From NCBI RefSeq assembly GCF_003122325.1, contig NZ_QFBC01000004.1, positions 372,001-436,000 of the forward strand: DNA of 64,000 nucleotides, given 5' to 3'. The position numbers were made by a program, and so were the translations under genes. Every line of letters starts with the position of its first letter. The stretch's first letter is position 1. Positions 51,639 to 59,440 of the stretch are shown piece by piece. Under the pieces are notes generated by a model. It was not told the DNA's origin and did not search any database. It saw only the letters and a list, made by a program, of their open reading frames with translations. The DNA comes from Rhizobium album (GTDB lineage: Bacteria > Pseudomonadota > Alphaproteobacteria > Rhizobiales > Rhizobiaceae).

Positions 51639-52631
51639 ATGGCGAAATTCGACGTTCTCACCATTGGCAATGCCATCGTGGATATCATCGCGCGTTGCGA
51701 CGACGCCTTCCTCACCGAGAACGCCATCACCAAGGGCGCCATGAACCTGATCGATGCCGAACGGGCGGAACTGCTCTATTCGCGCATGGGACCGGCGCTC
51801 GAAGCCTCCGGCGGCAGCGCCGGCAACACGGCGGCAGGTGTTGCCAATTTCGGCGGCCGCACCGCCTATTTCGGCAAGGTGGCCGAAGACCAGTTGGGCG
51901 ACATCTTCATCCACGACATCCGCGCCCAGGGCGTCTATTTCGAAACCAGGCCGGAAGGCACCTCCCCGCCGACCGCCCGCTCGATGATCTTCGTGACGCC
52001 GGACGGCGAGCGCTCGATGAACACCTATCTCGGCGCCTGCGTCGAGCTCGGCCCGGAGCATGTCGAGGCCGAGGTCGTCGCTGAAGCCAAGGTCACCTAT
52101 TTCGAGGGCTATCTCTGGGATCCGCCGCGCGCCAAGGAAGCCATCCTTGAGTGCGCCCGCATCGCCCATGAGAACGGCCGGGAAATGTCGATGACGCTCT
52201 CCGACAGTTTTTGCGTCGGCCGCTACCGCGCCGAATTCCTCGACCTGATGCGCAGCGGCACGGTGGACATCGTCTTCGCCAACCGCGACGAGGCGCTGTC
52301 GCTCTACGAGACCGACGATTTCGACCTGGCGCTGACGAAGATCGCCGCCGACTGCAAGCTGGCCGCAGTGACGATGAGCGAGGACGGCGCGATGATCGTG
52401 CGCGGATCGGAACGCATCCACGTGCCGGCGACGACCATCCACCAGCTGGTCGACACGACGGGCGCCGGCGACCTGTTCGCCGCCGGTTTCCTCTACGGCT
52501 ATACCCAGGGCCGTTCGCTGGAAGATTGCGGCAAGCTCGGCTGCCTGGCAGCCGGCATCGTCATCCAGCAGATCGGCCCGCGGCCGATGAGCTCGCTTTC
52601 GGACGCCGCAAAGGCCGCCGGTCTTATTTGA
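51639..52631 (+). CDS. PfkB-family carbohydrate/nucleoside kinase, adenosine-kinase-like
   Basis: A 330-residue ribokinase-fold protein. The N terminus has FDVLTIGNAIVDIIARCDD and SGGSAGNTAAGVANFGGRTA; the ATP site has VDTTGAGDLFAAGFLYGYTQ with the catalytic Asp in GAGD. The overall sequence is close to proteobacterial adenosine kinases, which turn adenosine into AMP in purine salvage; other sugar kinases of this fold are possible. ATG 51639 follows GGATCTTCTTC, with no strong ribosome site. It overlaps the convergent SH3 gene by eight bases. Confidence 0.9.
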   Translation: MAKFDVLTIGNAIVDIIARCDDAFLTENAITKGAMNLIDAERAELLYSRMGPALEASGGSAGNTAAGVANFGGRTAYFGKVAEDQLGDIFIHDIRAQGVYFETRPEGTSPPTARSMIFVTPDGERSMNTYLGACVELGPEHVEAEVVAEAKVTYFEGYLWDPPRAKEAILECARIAHENGREMSMTLSDSFCVGRYRAEFLDLMRSGTVDIVFANRDEALSLYETDDFDLALTKIAADCKLAAVTMSEDGAMIVRGSERIHVPATTIHQLVDTTGAGDLFAAGFLYGYTQGRSLEDCGKLGCLAAGIVIQQIGPRPMSSLSDAAKAAGLI

Positions 52632-53166
52632 AGGCTTCGCCCGGATAGGCGCCCCAGACTTCCGTCTGCGCCACCCAGCCATCCGTGCCGTCGGCATCGG
52701 CATGGCACCATTCGCCGTTGCATTCGCCGACCTTCAGCACCACGCCGGGCTCGACCTTGGCGATGACGGTGCCCGAAGGCTGCGGATCGCGGCGCATGTT
52801 GACGAAGATCGCTTCGCCCTTGCCGCGCATCCACGGGGCGGCGATCGCCGTACGCTCGCCGGACAGAAGCGAATGGTTGACCCAGCCTTCCGTGCCGTCG
52901 GCGTCGCGGATGCGGCGCCAGTTGTCATATTCCTGGATGATCTCCACCGGCAGGCCCGACTTCAGGTACATCCACGAGACGGCATAGGCCGTGCCGGGAC
53001 CGACCCGGAGATTGACTTTTTTCGACTTCAGGCTCACGAAACGCGGCAGCGGCAGGCCGCTGGCGCCCTTGGCGGCGCTCTGCGCTTCGGCGCTCGAAAA
53101 GCTGGCCGCCAGAACGGCCAGGCCGATGGTGAGGGCAATGCTGGATCTGACGAGAACACGACGCAT
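52624..53166 (-). CDS. Exported protein with two bacterial SH3 domains
   Basis: A 180-residue periplasmic protein. The signal peptide (ALTIGLAVLAASFSSAEAQS) is followed by two SH3-type domains of the SH3_4 type: the first with LKSKKVNLRVGPGTAYAVSW and DNWRRIRDADGTEGWVNHSL, the second with NMRRDPQPSGTVIAKVEPG and CHADADGTDGWVAQTEVW. Such proteins bind peptidoglycan or partner enzymes. The repeat GTxGWV motif occurs in both. Family members are common in rhizobia and unnamed. ATG 53166. Confidence 0.88.
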   Translation of the reverse strand: MRRVLVRSSIALTIGLAVLAASFSSAEAQSAAKGASGLPLPRFVSLKSKKVNLRVGPGTAYAVSWMYLKSGLPVEIIQEYDNWRRIRDADGTEGWVNHSLLSGERTAIAAPWMRGKGEAIFVNMRRDPQPSGTVIAKVEPGVVLKVGECNGEWCHADADGTDGWVAQTEVWGAYPGEAFK

Positions 53167-53365
53167 GGTACTTATCCGTTGTTCCGGTTTATCGAAGGCT
53201 TATGATTTGATTTCCTTACCTTTCCCGGCTCCGCCCACAAAACCGGCGGCCGTGGCTGCGAGTTTTGTTTGTCTTCGCGGACGGGAATGATAGAAAATGC
53301 CCTGAACGGGAGAATTATCGCCCAGCTTGGTTAAAGACCTCTGAACAAGGCACCGAACGGCCACC

Positions 53366-54367
53366 ATGACAGCGAAGAAAAAACCCAAGGTCTACATCAC
53401 CCGCAAGCTGCCGGACGCGGTGGAAACGCGCATGCGCGAGCTCTTCGACGCCGAGCTGAACATCGACGACACGCCGCGCACGCAGCCGGAGCTGGTGGCG
53501 GCGGTGAAGGGCTGCGACGTGCTGGTGCCGACCGTTACCGACCGGATCGACGCCGCATTGATCGAGCAGGCCGGCCCGGACCTGAAGCTGATCGCCAGCT
53601 TTTCCAACGGCACCGACCATATCGACGTCGAGGCGGCGGCGCGCAAGGGCATCACCGTCACCAACACGCCGAACGTGCTGACCGAAGACACTGCCGACAT
53701 GACGATGGCGCTGATCCTCGCCGTGCCGCGCCGGCTGGCCGAAGGTGCGAGGGTGCTGACCGACAAGCCCGGCGAATGGGCCGGCTGGTCGCCGACCTGG
53801 ATGCTTGGGCGGCGGATCTGGGGCAAGCGTATCGGCATCATCGGCATGGGCCGCATCGGCACCGCCGTCGCCCGCCGCGCAAAGGCCTTCGGCCTGTCGA
53901 TCCATTACCATAACCGCAAACGTGTCAGCCCGGCGACCGAAGACGAGCTGGAAGCGACCTATTGGGACAGCCTCGACCAGATGCTCGCCCGCGTCGACAT
54001 CGTTTCCATCAACTGCCCGTCGACGCCGGCGACCTTCCACCTGCTGTCGGCCCGCCGCCTGGCGCTGCTGCAGCCGACCGCCTACCTGGTCAACACCGCC
54101 CGCGGCGACGTGATCGACGAAGCGGCGCTGATCAAATGCCTGCGCGAAGGCAAGCTCGCCGGCGCCGGCCTCGACGTCTTCGAAAACGAGCCGGTGGTCA
54201 ATCCGAAGCTGGTGAAGCTGGCGAACGAAGGCAAGGTGGTGCTTTTGCCGCATATGAGCTCGGCGACGATGGAAGGCCGCGTCGAGATGGGCGACAAGGT
54301 GATCATCAACATCCGCACCTTCTTCGACGGCCACCGCCCGCCGAACCGGGTGCTGCCGGGGCGGTGA
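53366..54367 (+). CDS. D-isomer 2-hydroxyacid dehydrogenase (glyoxylate/hydroxypyruvate reductase-like)
   Basis: A 333-residue NAD(P)-dependent dehydrogenase. The Rossmann motif is IGIIGMGRIGTAVARRAKAF, with NTARGDVIDEAALIKCLREG and the catalytic His region LLPHMSSATMEGR. It likely reduces glyoxylate or hydroxypyruvate, or acts on a similar 2-keto acid. The sequence ends with HRPPNRVLPGR. After the stop, a repeat-like GC-rich segment follows (54409-54452). The gene is alone on the plus strand. Confidence 0.92.
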   Translation: MTAKKKPKVYITRKLPDAVETRMRELFDAELNIDDTPRTQPELVAAVKGCDVLVPTVTDRIDAALIEQAGPDLKLIASFSNGTDHIDVEAAARKGITVTNTPNVLTEDTADMTMALILAVPRRLAEGARVLTDKPGEWAGWSPTWMLGRRIWGKRIGIIGMGRIGTAVARRAKAFGLSIHYHNRKRVSPATEDELEATYWDSLDQMLARVDIVSINCPSTPATFHLLSARRLALLQPTAYLVNTARGDVIDEAALIKCLREGKLAGAGLDVFENEPVVNPKLVKLANEGKVVLLPHMSSATMEGRVEMGDKVIINIRTFFDGHRPPNRVLPGR

Positions 54368-54408
54368 CGGGCGCTTTCGCGTGCCCGATTGTCGGACAAG
54401 GACTATGG

Positions 54409-54452
54409 AATGAGAGGGCGCCCCTTGCCCCTTTTCCCCTCGGGGAGAAGGT
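54409..54452. repeat. GC-rich intergenic repeat, copy A
   Basis: The 44-base stretch that begins AATGAGAGGGCGCCCCTTGC and ends TCGGGGAGAAGGT matches 59248-59290 with few changes. It resembles the CCTTCTCCCC-type boundary repeats that are common between genes in Rhizobiaceae. Confidence 0.7.
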
Positions 54453-54465
54453 GTAGAGGCAGCCG

Positions 54466-55233
54466 TCATGCCGGCTGCCTCACCCGCCGACGCCTGTATT
54501 TGACCGTATCGAACCGCGCCGTCAGCGAATCATACATCAGCAGCCGGCCGACCAGGGGTTCGCCGGCACCGGTGACCAGCTTGATCGCCTCCATGGCCAT
54601 CAACGTGCCGATGACACCCGTCAGCGCGCCGATGACGCCGGCTTCGGCGCAGGACGGCACGAGGCCTGCCGGCGGTTTTTCCGGAAACAGGTCGCGGTAG
54701 GAGGGATAGAGGGCGCCTTCGGCATCGGCCTCATAGGGTTTCAACACAGTCAGCGAACCATGGAAACGGCCGACGGCGCCGCTGACCAGCGGGATTTTTG
54801 CTGCTTCCGCCGCATCCGCCGCCGCATACCGCGTGTCGAAATTGTCCGAACCGTCGATGAGCAGATGGAAGCCGGCAAGCTGCCGGCCTGCCGTTTCCGG
54901 CGTAAACCGCTCCTCGAAACGGATGACGGTGACATGCGGATTGAGCCGGGCGATGGCGTCGGCGGCACTCTGCGACTTCAGTTCGCCGATGGTGCCGGTG
55001 TCGTGGATGACCTGTCGCTGCAGGTTGGAGAGCGAGACGCGGTCGTCGTCGGCGATGCCCAGCGTGCCGATACCGGCGGCGGCGAGATATTGCAGGATCG
55101 GCGCGCCCAGCCCGCCGGCGCCGACAACCAGGACGCGGGCGCGCTTCAGCCTCTGCTGGCCGGCACCGCCGACTTCCGGCAGCAGGATGTGGCGGTGATA
55201 GCGGGCGATTTCTTCAGAGCTGAGCGTATCCAT
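54466..55233 (-). CDS. MoeB/ThiF-like adenylyltransferase (E1-type)
   Basis: A 255-residue ATP-dependent adenylating enzyme of the ubiquitin-activating fold, which activates a sulfur-carrier protein such as MoaD or ThiS. The nucleotide loop GAGGLGAPILQYLAAAGIGT and LSNLQRQVIHDTGTIGELKS are typical, and SCAEAGVIGALTGVIGTLMA matches MoeB. However, the two CxxC zinc pairs are absent (SYRD where CYRC would be, and no CEVC at the end), so it is a zinc-less variant. It is encoded next to recF, not near other molybdopterin genes. It could serve molybdenum cofactor or thiamine synthesis. Confidence 0.88.
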   Translation of the reverse strand: MDTLSSEEIARYHRHILLPEVGGAGQQRLKRARVLVVGAGGLGAPILQYLAAAGIGTLGIADDDRVSLSNLQRQVIHDTGTIGELKSQSAADAIARLNPHVTVIRFEERFTPETAGRQLAGFHLLIDGSDNFDTRYAAADAAEAAKIPLVSGAVGRFHGSLTVLKPYEADAEGALYPSYRDLFPEKPPAGLVPSCAEAGVIGALTGVIGTLMAMEAIKLVTGAGEPLVGRLLMYDSLTARFDTVKYRRRRVRQPA

Positions 55234-55278
55234 GGCCGAGCTATAACACCCTTCCCGCGCCCGCGAAACGGCCTGGCC

Positions 55279-56403
55279 TCAGCCCTCCAAGGTGCCGCCG
55301 GAAACGGTGAAGAACTGCGCACGGTCGCTAAGAGCACCAAACATCGCCCGGTCGGTGCCGGTCATGAAGGCCTGGCCGCCAAGCCCGTCGACGAGGTCGA
55401 ACAAGGCGGCACGACGGCCTTCGTCGAGATGGGCGGCGATTTCGTCGAGCAGCAGCACCGGCGCATGGCCGGTCATATTGGCGACCAGGCGGGCATGGGC
55501 GAGGATAAGGCCGACCAGCAGGGCCTTCTGCTCGCCTGTCGAGCACCGTTCCGCCTCGATATCCTTGGCCTTGTGGCGCACCAGCAGATCGGCACGGTGC
55601 GGGCCGTCCAGCGTTCGGCCGGCGGCGGCATCGCGGTGGCGGCCGTCGCGCAGCAGGGCGGCGTAATCATCTTCCAGATCGATGGCCGGGCGGTCGAACT
55701 GGTTGTCGAAGAAGCCGGAGAGTTCCAGCACGGCCGAGGGGAAAGGCATTTCCTCATGGCGCTCGTCGATGAGCCGGCTCAGCAGGCCCAGCATTTCCTG
55801 CCGCGCCAGCGCCATGGCGACGCCGAGGCTCGCCATCTGGTTTTCGATGCCGGTGAGCCAGGCAGGATCGAAGCGGCCTTCCGACAGCAGGCGGTTGCGG
55901 CTGCGCATCGCCCGCTCGAAATCGCCGGCGCGGCGGCCGTGCGCCGGGTCGAGCGACAGGACCAGGCGGTCGAGGAATCGCCGGCGGTCGGAGGAGGTGC
56001 CGGTGAACAGCCCGTCCATCGCCGGCGTCAGCCAGAGGACGCGCAGGTGATCGGTCAGTTCGTCGATCGTCTTCGCCGCCGTGCCGTTGAGCCGGAGTTT
56101 GCGCGAGGTCGATTCGTCGCTGCTCTCGATGCCGGTGCCGATCGCCACCTCGCCTTCCATCCCGTCGACATCGGCAAAGATGGCGAAGCCGCCTGCCGCG
56201 CCGACACGGGTGATGTCGGCATAAGCGGCGCGGCGCAGGCCGCGGCCAGGCGACAGGAAGGAGACTGCTTCGAGCAGGTTGGTCTTGCCGGCGCCGTTAT
56301 CGCCGGTCAGCACTACATGGCGAGCGTCGAACGTCAGTGCCACTTCCGCATAATTGCGGAAATCCGTGAGCTTCATGCGGCCCAGGCTGACCTTGTGCAC
56401 CAT
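55279..56403 (-). CDS. recF: DNA replication and repair protein RecF
   Basis: A 374-residue ABC-type ATPase of DNA repair. Walker A is TGDNGAGKTNLLEAVSFLSP, the signature motif is STGEQKALLVGLILAHARL, and Walker B is PVLLLDEIAAHLDEGRR. It acts with RecO and RecR to load RecA at gaps. The usual neighbours dnaA, dnaN and gyrB are absent; in rhizobia recF is often separate. ATG 56403 (MVHKVSLGRMKLTDFRNYAE) is likely. Confidence 0.95.
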   Translation of the reverse strand: MVHKVSLGRMKLTDFRNYAEVALTFDARHVVLTGDNGAGKTNLLEAVSFLSPGRGLRRAAYADITRVGAAGGFAIFADVDGMEGEVAIGTGIESSDESTSRKLRLNGTAAKTIDELTDHLRVLWLTPAMDGLFTGTSSDRRRFLDRLVLSLDPAHGRRAGDFERAMRSRNRLLSEGRFDPAWLTGIENQMASLGVAMALARQEMLGLLSRLIDERHEEMPFPSAVLELSGFFDNQFDRPAIDLEDDYAALLRDGRHRDAAAGRTLDGPHRADLLVRHKAKDIEAERCSTGEQKALLVGLILAHARLVANMTGHAPVLLLDEIAAHLDEGRRAALFDLVDGLGGQAFMTGTDRAMFGALSDRAQFFTVSGGTLEG

Positions 56404-56477
56404 ATTTTCATCCCGGACCGGCCGAACGTTTCGGGGCAGAGCTATGCCGAACGGGCCGCAATGGCAAGGTCAGGCGA

Positions 56478-58052
56478 TCATTTCGCCAGCATGTTGGCCA
56501 GCATGAAGCCGGAACCCGCGCCGGTGCCGGCACCCGGCCAGGTGGCGGCGCCGCAGAGATAGAGCGATTTCACCGGCGTCTTGTAACGCGAATAGCCGGC
56601 GACCGGGCGGAACAGGAAATTCTGGTCGAGATGATGGCTGCCGGAAAGATTGTCGCCGCCAATGAGATTGGGATTTTCGCGCTCCAGGTCAAGCGGCGAA
56701 AACACCGAGCGGCCGAGGATTTTTGCGCCTAGGCCCGGCGCATAGGTTTCCAGCAGGGCGAGGACACGGTCGGCATAGGCTTCCTTGGCGCCGTCCCAAT
56801 CGGTCGCGCCGATCTCGCCCCTGGCATCGCCGCGGATTTCCGCCGGCAGCACGCGCACCTGCACCCAGAGCACATGCTTGCCATCGGGCGCCCGCGACGG
56901 ATCGAGCGCTGTCGGCTGGCCGACCACCAATGCCGGTTCGGCCGGCAGCAGGCCGTTCATGGCTTCCGCATAGACCCGCGACATCATTTCGAGATCGGGC
57001 GCGACATGCACATACGCAAAATTCTTCAAAGCCTCGCCCGCCTTCCAGTCCGGCAGGCCATCGAGCGCCAGATGGATCATCATCGTGCCCGGCCCGGCCC
57101 GGAAGGCCTCCACCTTCCTGTCGAAGGTTTCGCGCTCGGCGACCTTGGGCAGGAGCTTGCCGAAGACAAGCTTTGGATGGGCGTTGGCGATGACCGCCTT
57201 GCGCGCCGAGAGAAGCCGGCCATCGGCCAGCCTTACGCCGCTTGCCGAACCGCCGGAAAGCTCGATCTGTTCCACCGGCGTGCCGAGGATGATCTCTCCG
57301 CCCTTGGCGGTGAACAGGCTGGTCATCGAGGTGATGATCGTATCCGCCCCACCCTGGCCGATCACCATGCCGAAGGCCTGGTTGGCCATGGATTCGAGAT
57401 AGGGGAACAAGGCACCGCCGGCGACATCGGGGGCGAAATCGAGATGCAGGCCCCAGGCGGCCATCATCGTCTTGACCTTGGCGTGCTCGAATCGGCTGTC
57501 GAGGAAATCGCGCGGCGAAGCGAGCAGCAGCCGGGCCGTGTCGTAAAGCCACCCCGTGCCCTTTTCGCGCCACGCCTTCCACGCCACTTTGGCCGCCTTG
57601 AACGACGGCATCGGTGCGCCGAGCAGTCCAAAAATATGCGGCGCATCGCCACCAAAATCCTGCAGCATCTGCCGCCAGGCCGCCGCATCCTTCTGCGACA
57701 GCGCTGCGATGCCGGCGGCGGTCTTTTCCAGGTCGGTGCTGACGCCGAGATAGCTGCCATCGCGGAAAACGCTGGCGAAACAGTCCGCCGCCGGCACGAA
57801 GCCGAGACCGTTGGCGAGGAGCGCCTCCTTGTTGGCATTGAAGAAGGCGGAGCCGGCAAACATCGACAGGTTCATGGCGCAGAGATCGTGCCGGAAGCCC
57901 GGCAGCGTCACCTCACGCGTCTTCACCGCCCCGCCGGCCACCGGCTTGCCCTCGACCACGGCAACCGACCAGCCCTTCGATTGAAGTTCGACGGCGGCGG
58001 CCAGGCCGTTATGGCCGGCACCGATCACCACGGCATCGTATGTCATCGTCAT
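56478..58052 (-). CDS. FAD-dependent oxidoreductase (phytoene desaturase/PYROXD2-like), paralog 1
   Basis: A 524-residue flavoprotein. The FAD-binding motif is YDAVVIGAGHNGLAAAVELQ with VVEGKPVAGGAVKTREV, and the end CGAATWPGAGTGAGSGFMLA closes the cofactor site. This family includes carotenoid desaturases and the PYROXD2 group, many members with unknown substrate. No carotenoid genes (crtB, crtE) are nearby. It resembles the plus-strand paralog at 59441 (shared block LDPSRAPDGKHVLWVQ here, FDPSRAPEGKSILWLQ there). The divergent cyclase gene is 360 bases away. Confidence 0.88.
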   Translation of the reverse strand: MTMTYDAVVIGAGHNGLAAAVELQSKGWSVAVVEGKPVAGGAVKTREVTLPGFRHDLCAMNLSMFAGSAFFNANKEALLANGLGFVPAADCFASVFRDGSYLGVSTDLEKTAAGIAALSQKDAAAWRQMLQDFGGDAPHIFGLLGAPMPSFKAAKVAWKAWREKGTGWLYDTARLLLASPRDFLDSRFEHAKVKTMMAAWGLHLDFAPDVAGGALFPYLESMANQAFGMVIGQGGADTIITSMTSLFTAKGGEIILGTPVEQIELSGGSASGVRLADGRLLSARKAVIANAHPKLVFGKLLPKVAERETFDRKVEAFRAGPGTMMIHLALDGLPDWKAGEALKNFAYVHVAPDLEMMSRVYAEAMNGLLPAEPALVVGQPTALDPSRAPDGKHVLWVQVRVLPAEIRGDARGEIGATDWDGAKEAYADRVLALLETYAPGLGAKILGRSVFSPLDLERENPNLIGGDNLSGSHHLDQNFLFRPVAGYSRYKTPVKSLYLCGAATWPGAGTGAGSGFMLANMLAK

Positions 58053-58412
58053 TCTCCTGCTGGGCCCCTGCTGCAGGGTTCGTTCGATACCCCGACTTTA
58101 TTCGCATATGCATACATTTTTGAAAAATCGCTGCAAGCCATGGAATGCCGAAAGCGCCGGCGCATGGAGGGAAGATTGCCGGGCATTGCGCGGCAAAAGC
58201 CGATCATACGGCGTTTTCCTTGCATTTTCCGGGCCTTGTCCGCTGTCGCGACGGGGTGGAAAAACGCGCACCGCGTCGCCGGCCTGTTACTTGCAATCTC
58301 ATATTTTGTGTCATAGGCTCGCTTGCCTGGAACGCTGCCGCGGGGTTTCGAGGAGGCCGGCAAGACCGTCGGCTCCCCCGTGGCGAACGCCTTCTATTTT
58401 GGGGAACAGACA
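58053..58412. other. Divergent intergenic region with operator-like palindromes
   Basis: About 360 bases between the oxidoreductase and cyclase genes. An AT-rich block at 58097-58128 contains GCATATGC and ATTTTTGAAAAAT (nearly perfect palindromes), and overlapping TATGCATA. These are candidate operators for a MarR-type regulator such as the one at 61052. No coding sequence is convincing here. Confidence 0.45.
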
Positions 58413-59201
58413 ATGACATCATCCGATATTCTTTCCGGTTTCGCCTCCGCGCTTCTGTCCGGCGCCGTCAAGGTCGTCGATCTCAGCGCGCCGCTCGGTC
58501 CCGATACGCCCGTGCTTTACCTGCCGCCGCAGTTCGGCAAGAACACGCCGAAGGTGAAGGTCCACACCATTTCCGAATACAACCAGGACGGTCCCTTCTG
58601 GGCCTGGAACTGGCTGGAGCTCGGCGAGCACACCGGCACGCATTTCGACGCGCCCTGTCACTGGATCACCGGCAAGGACAATCCGGAAAACACCACCGAC
58701 ACCATTCCGCCGAAAAACTTCGTGGCGCCGGTCAATGTCATCGACCGCTCCAAGCAGGTGGCCGCCGACGCGGATTATCTGCTGACGGTCGAGAGTATCA
58801 AGGAATGGGAAGCCGAAAACGGCGAGATCGAAGCCGGCAGCTGGGTGCTGTTGCGCAGCGACTGGTACAAGCGCAACGGCTCGACCGACACCTTCCTGAA
58901 CGCCGACGAGAACGGCCCGCATTCCCCCGGCCCGACCGCCGAAGCCATCCAGTACCTGCTGGACAAGGGCATCATCGGCTGGGGTTCGGAGACGGTCGGC
59001 ACCGATGCCGGTTCCGCCGGCGGCATGAACCCGCCCTTCCCGGCCCACAACCTGATGCACAAGGCCAACCGCTACGGCCTCGCCAGCCTGTGCAACCTCG
59101 ACCAGCTGCCGGCCAAGGGCGCCGTGCTGATCGCCGCGCCGCTGAAATTCGTCAAGGGCACCGGCTCGCCGGTCCGCGCTCTGGCGATCGTCGCCAACTG
59201 A
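58413..59201 (+). CDS. Cyclase/kynurenine-formamidase-like metal hydrolase
   Basis: A 262-residue protein of the cyclase family (PF04199), related to kynurenine formamidase and isatin hydrolase. The metal-binding motif GEHTGTHFDAPCHW is present, with further conserved sequence GSWVLLRSDWYKR and GWGSETVGTDAGSAGGMN and PAHNLMHKANRYGLASLCNL. Such enzymes hydrolyse amide or lactam bonds with zinc or manganese. ATG 58413 (MTSSDILSGF) has GGGGA eight bases upstream. It is followed by a repeat region and then the second FAD oxidoreductase, probably part of the same pathway. Confidence 0.9.
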   Translation: MTSSDILSGFASALLSGAVKVVDLSAPLGPDTPVLYLPPQFGKNTPKVKVHTISEYNQDGPFWAWNWLELGEHTGTHFDAPCHWITGKDNPENTTDTIPPKNFVAPVNVIDRSKQVAADADYLLTVESIKEWEAENGEIEAGSWVLLRSDWYKRNGSTDTFLNADENGPHSPGPTAEAIQYLLDKGIIGWGSETVGTDAGSAGGMNPPFPAHNLMHKANRYGLASLCNLDQLPAKGAVLIAAPLKFVKGTGSPVRALAIVAN

Positions 59202-59247
59202 TGGACTAAAAACCTCCTCGTCTCGCAGACAGAGGGGTTGCATCTGA

Positions 59248-59390
59248 AATGAGAGGGGCCGCTTGCCCCTTCTCCCCAGCGGGGGAAGGTCGCGGCAGTG
59301 GGATGAGGGGGTGCCACAAGGGAGAGCCCTAACGTGTCTCACCCCCCTCATCCGCCCTTCGGGCCGCCTTCTCCCCGGCGAGGAGAAGGC
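59248..59390. repeat. GC-rich intergenic mosaic repeat, copy B
   Basis: Contains a 43-base copy (59248-59290) of the element at 54409-54452, then GTGGGATGAGGGGGTG (59298-59313) and an inverted partner CACCCCCCTCATCC (59340-59353), followed by CGCCCTTCGGGCCGCCTTCT, CCCCGGCGAGGAGAAGGC. The whole can form a long hairpin. These elements are common intergenic repeats in Rhizobiaceae. Confidence 0.75.
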
Positions 59391-59440
59391 TAGGCCCCGT
59401 TCTCTCCCTGCCTAAAAAATTACGCTGAAAGAAGCCTGCC

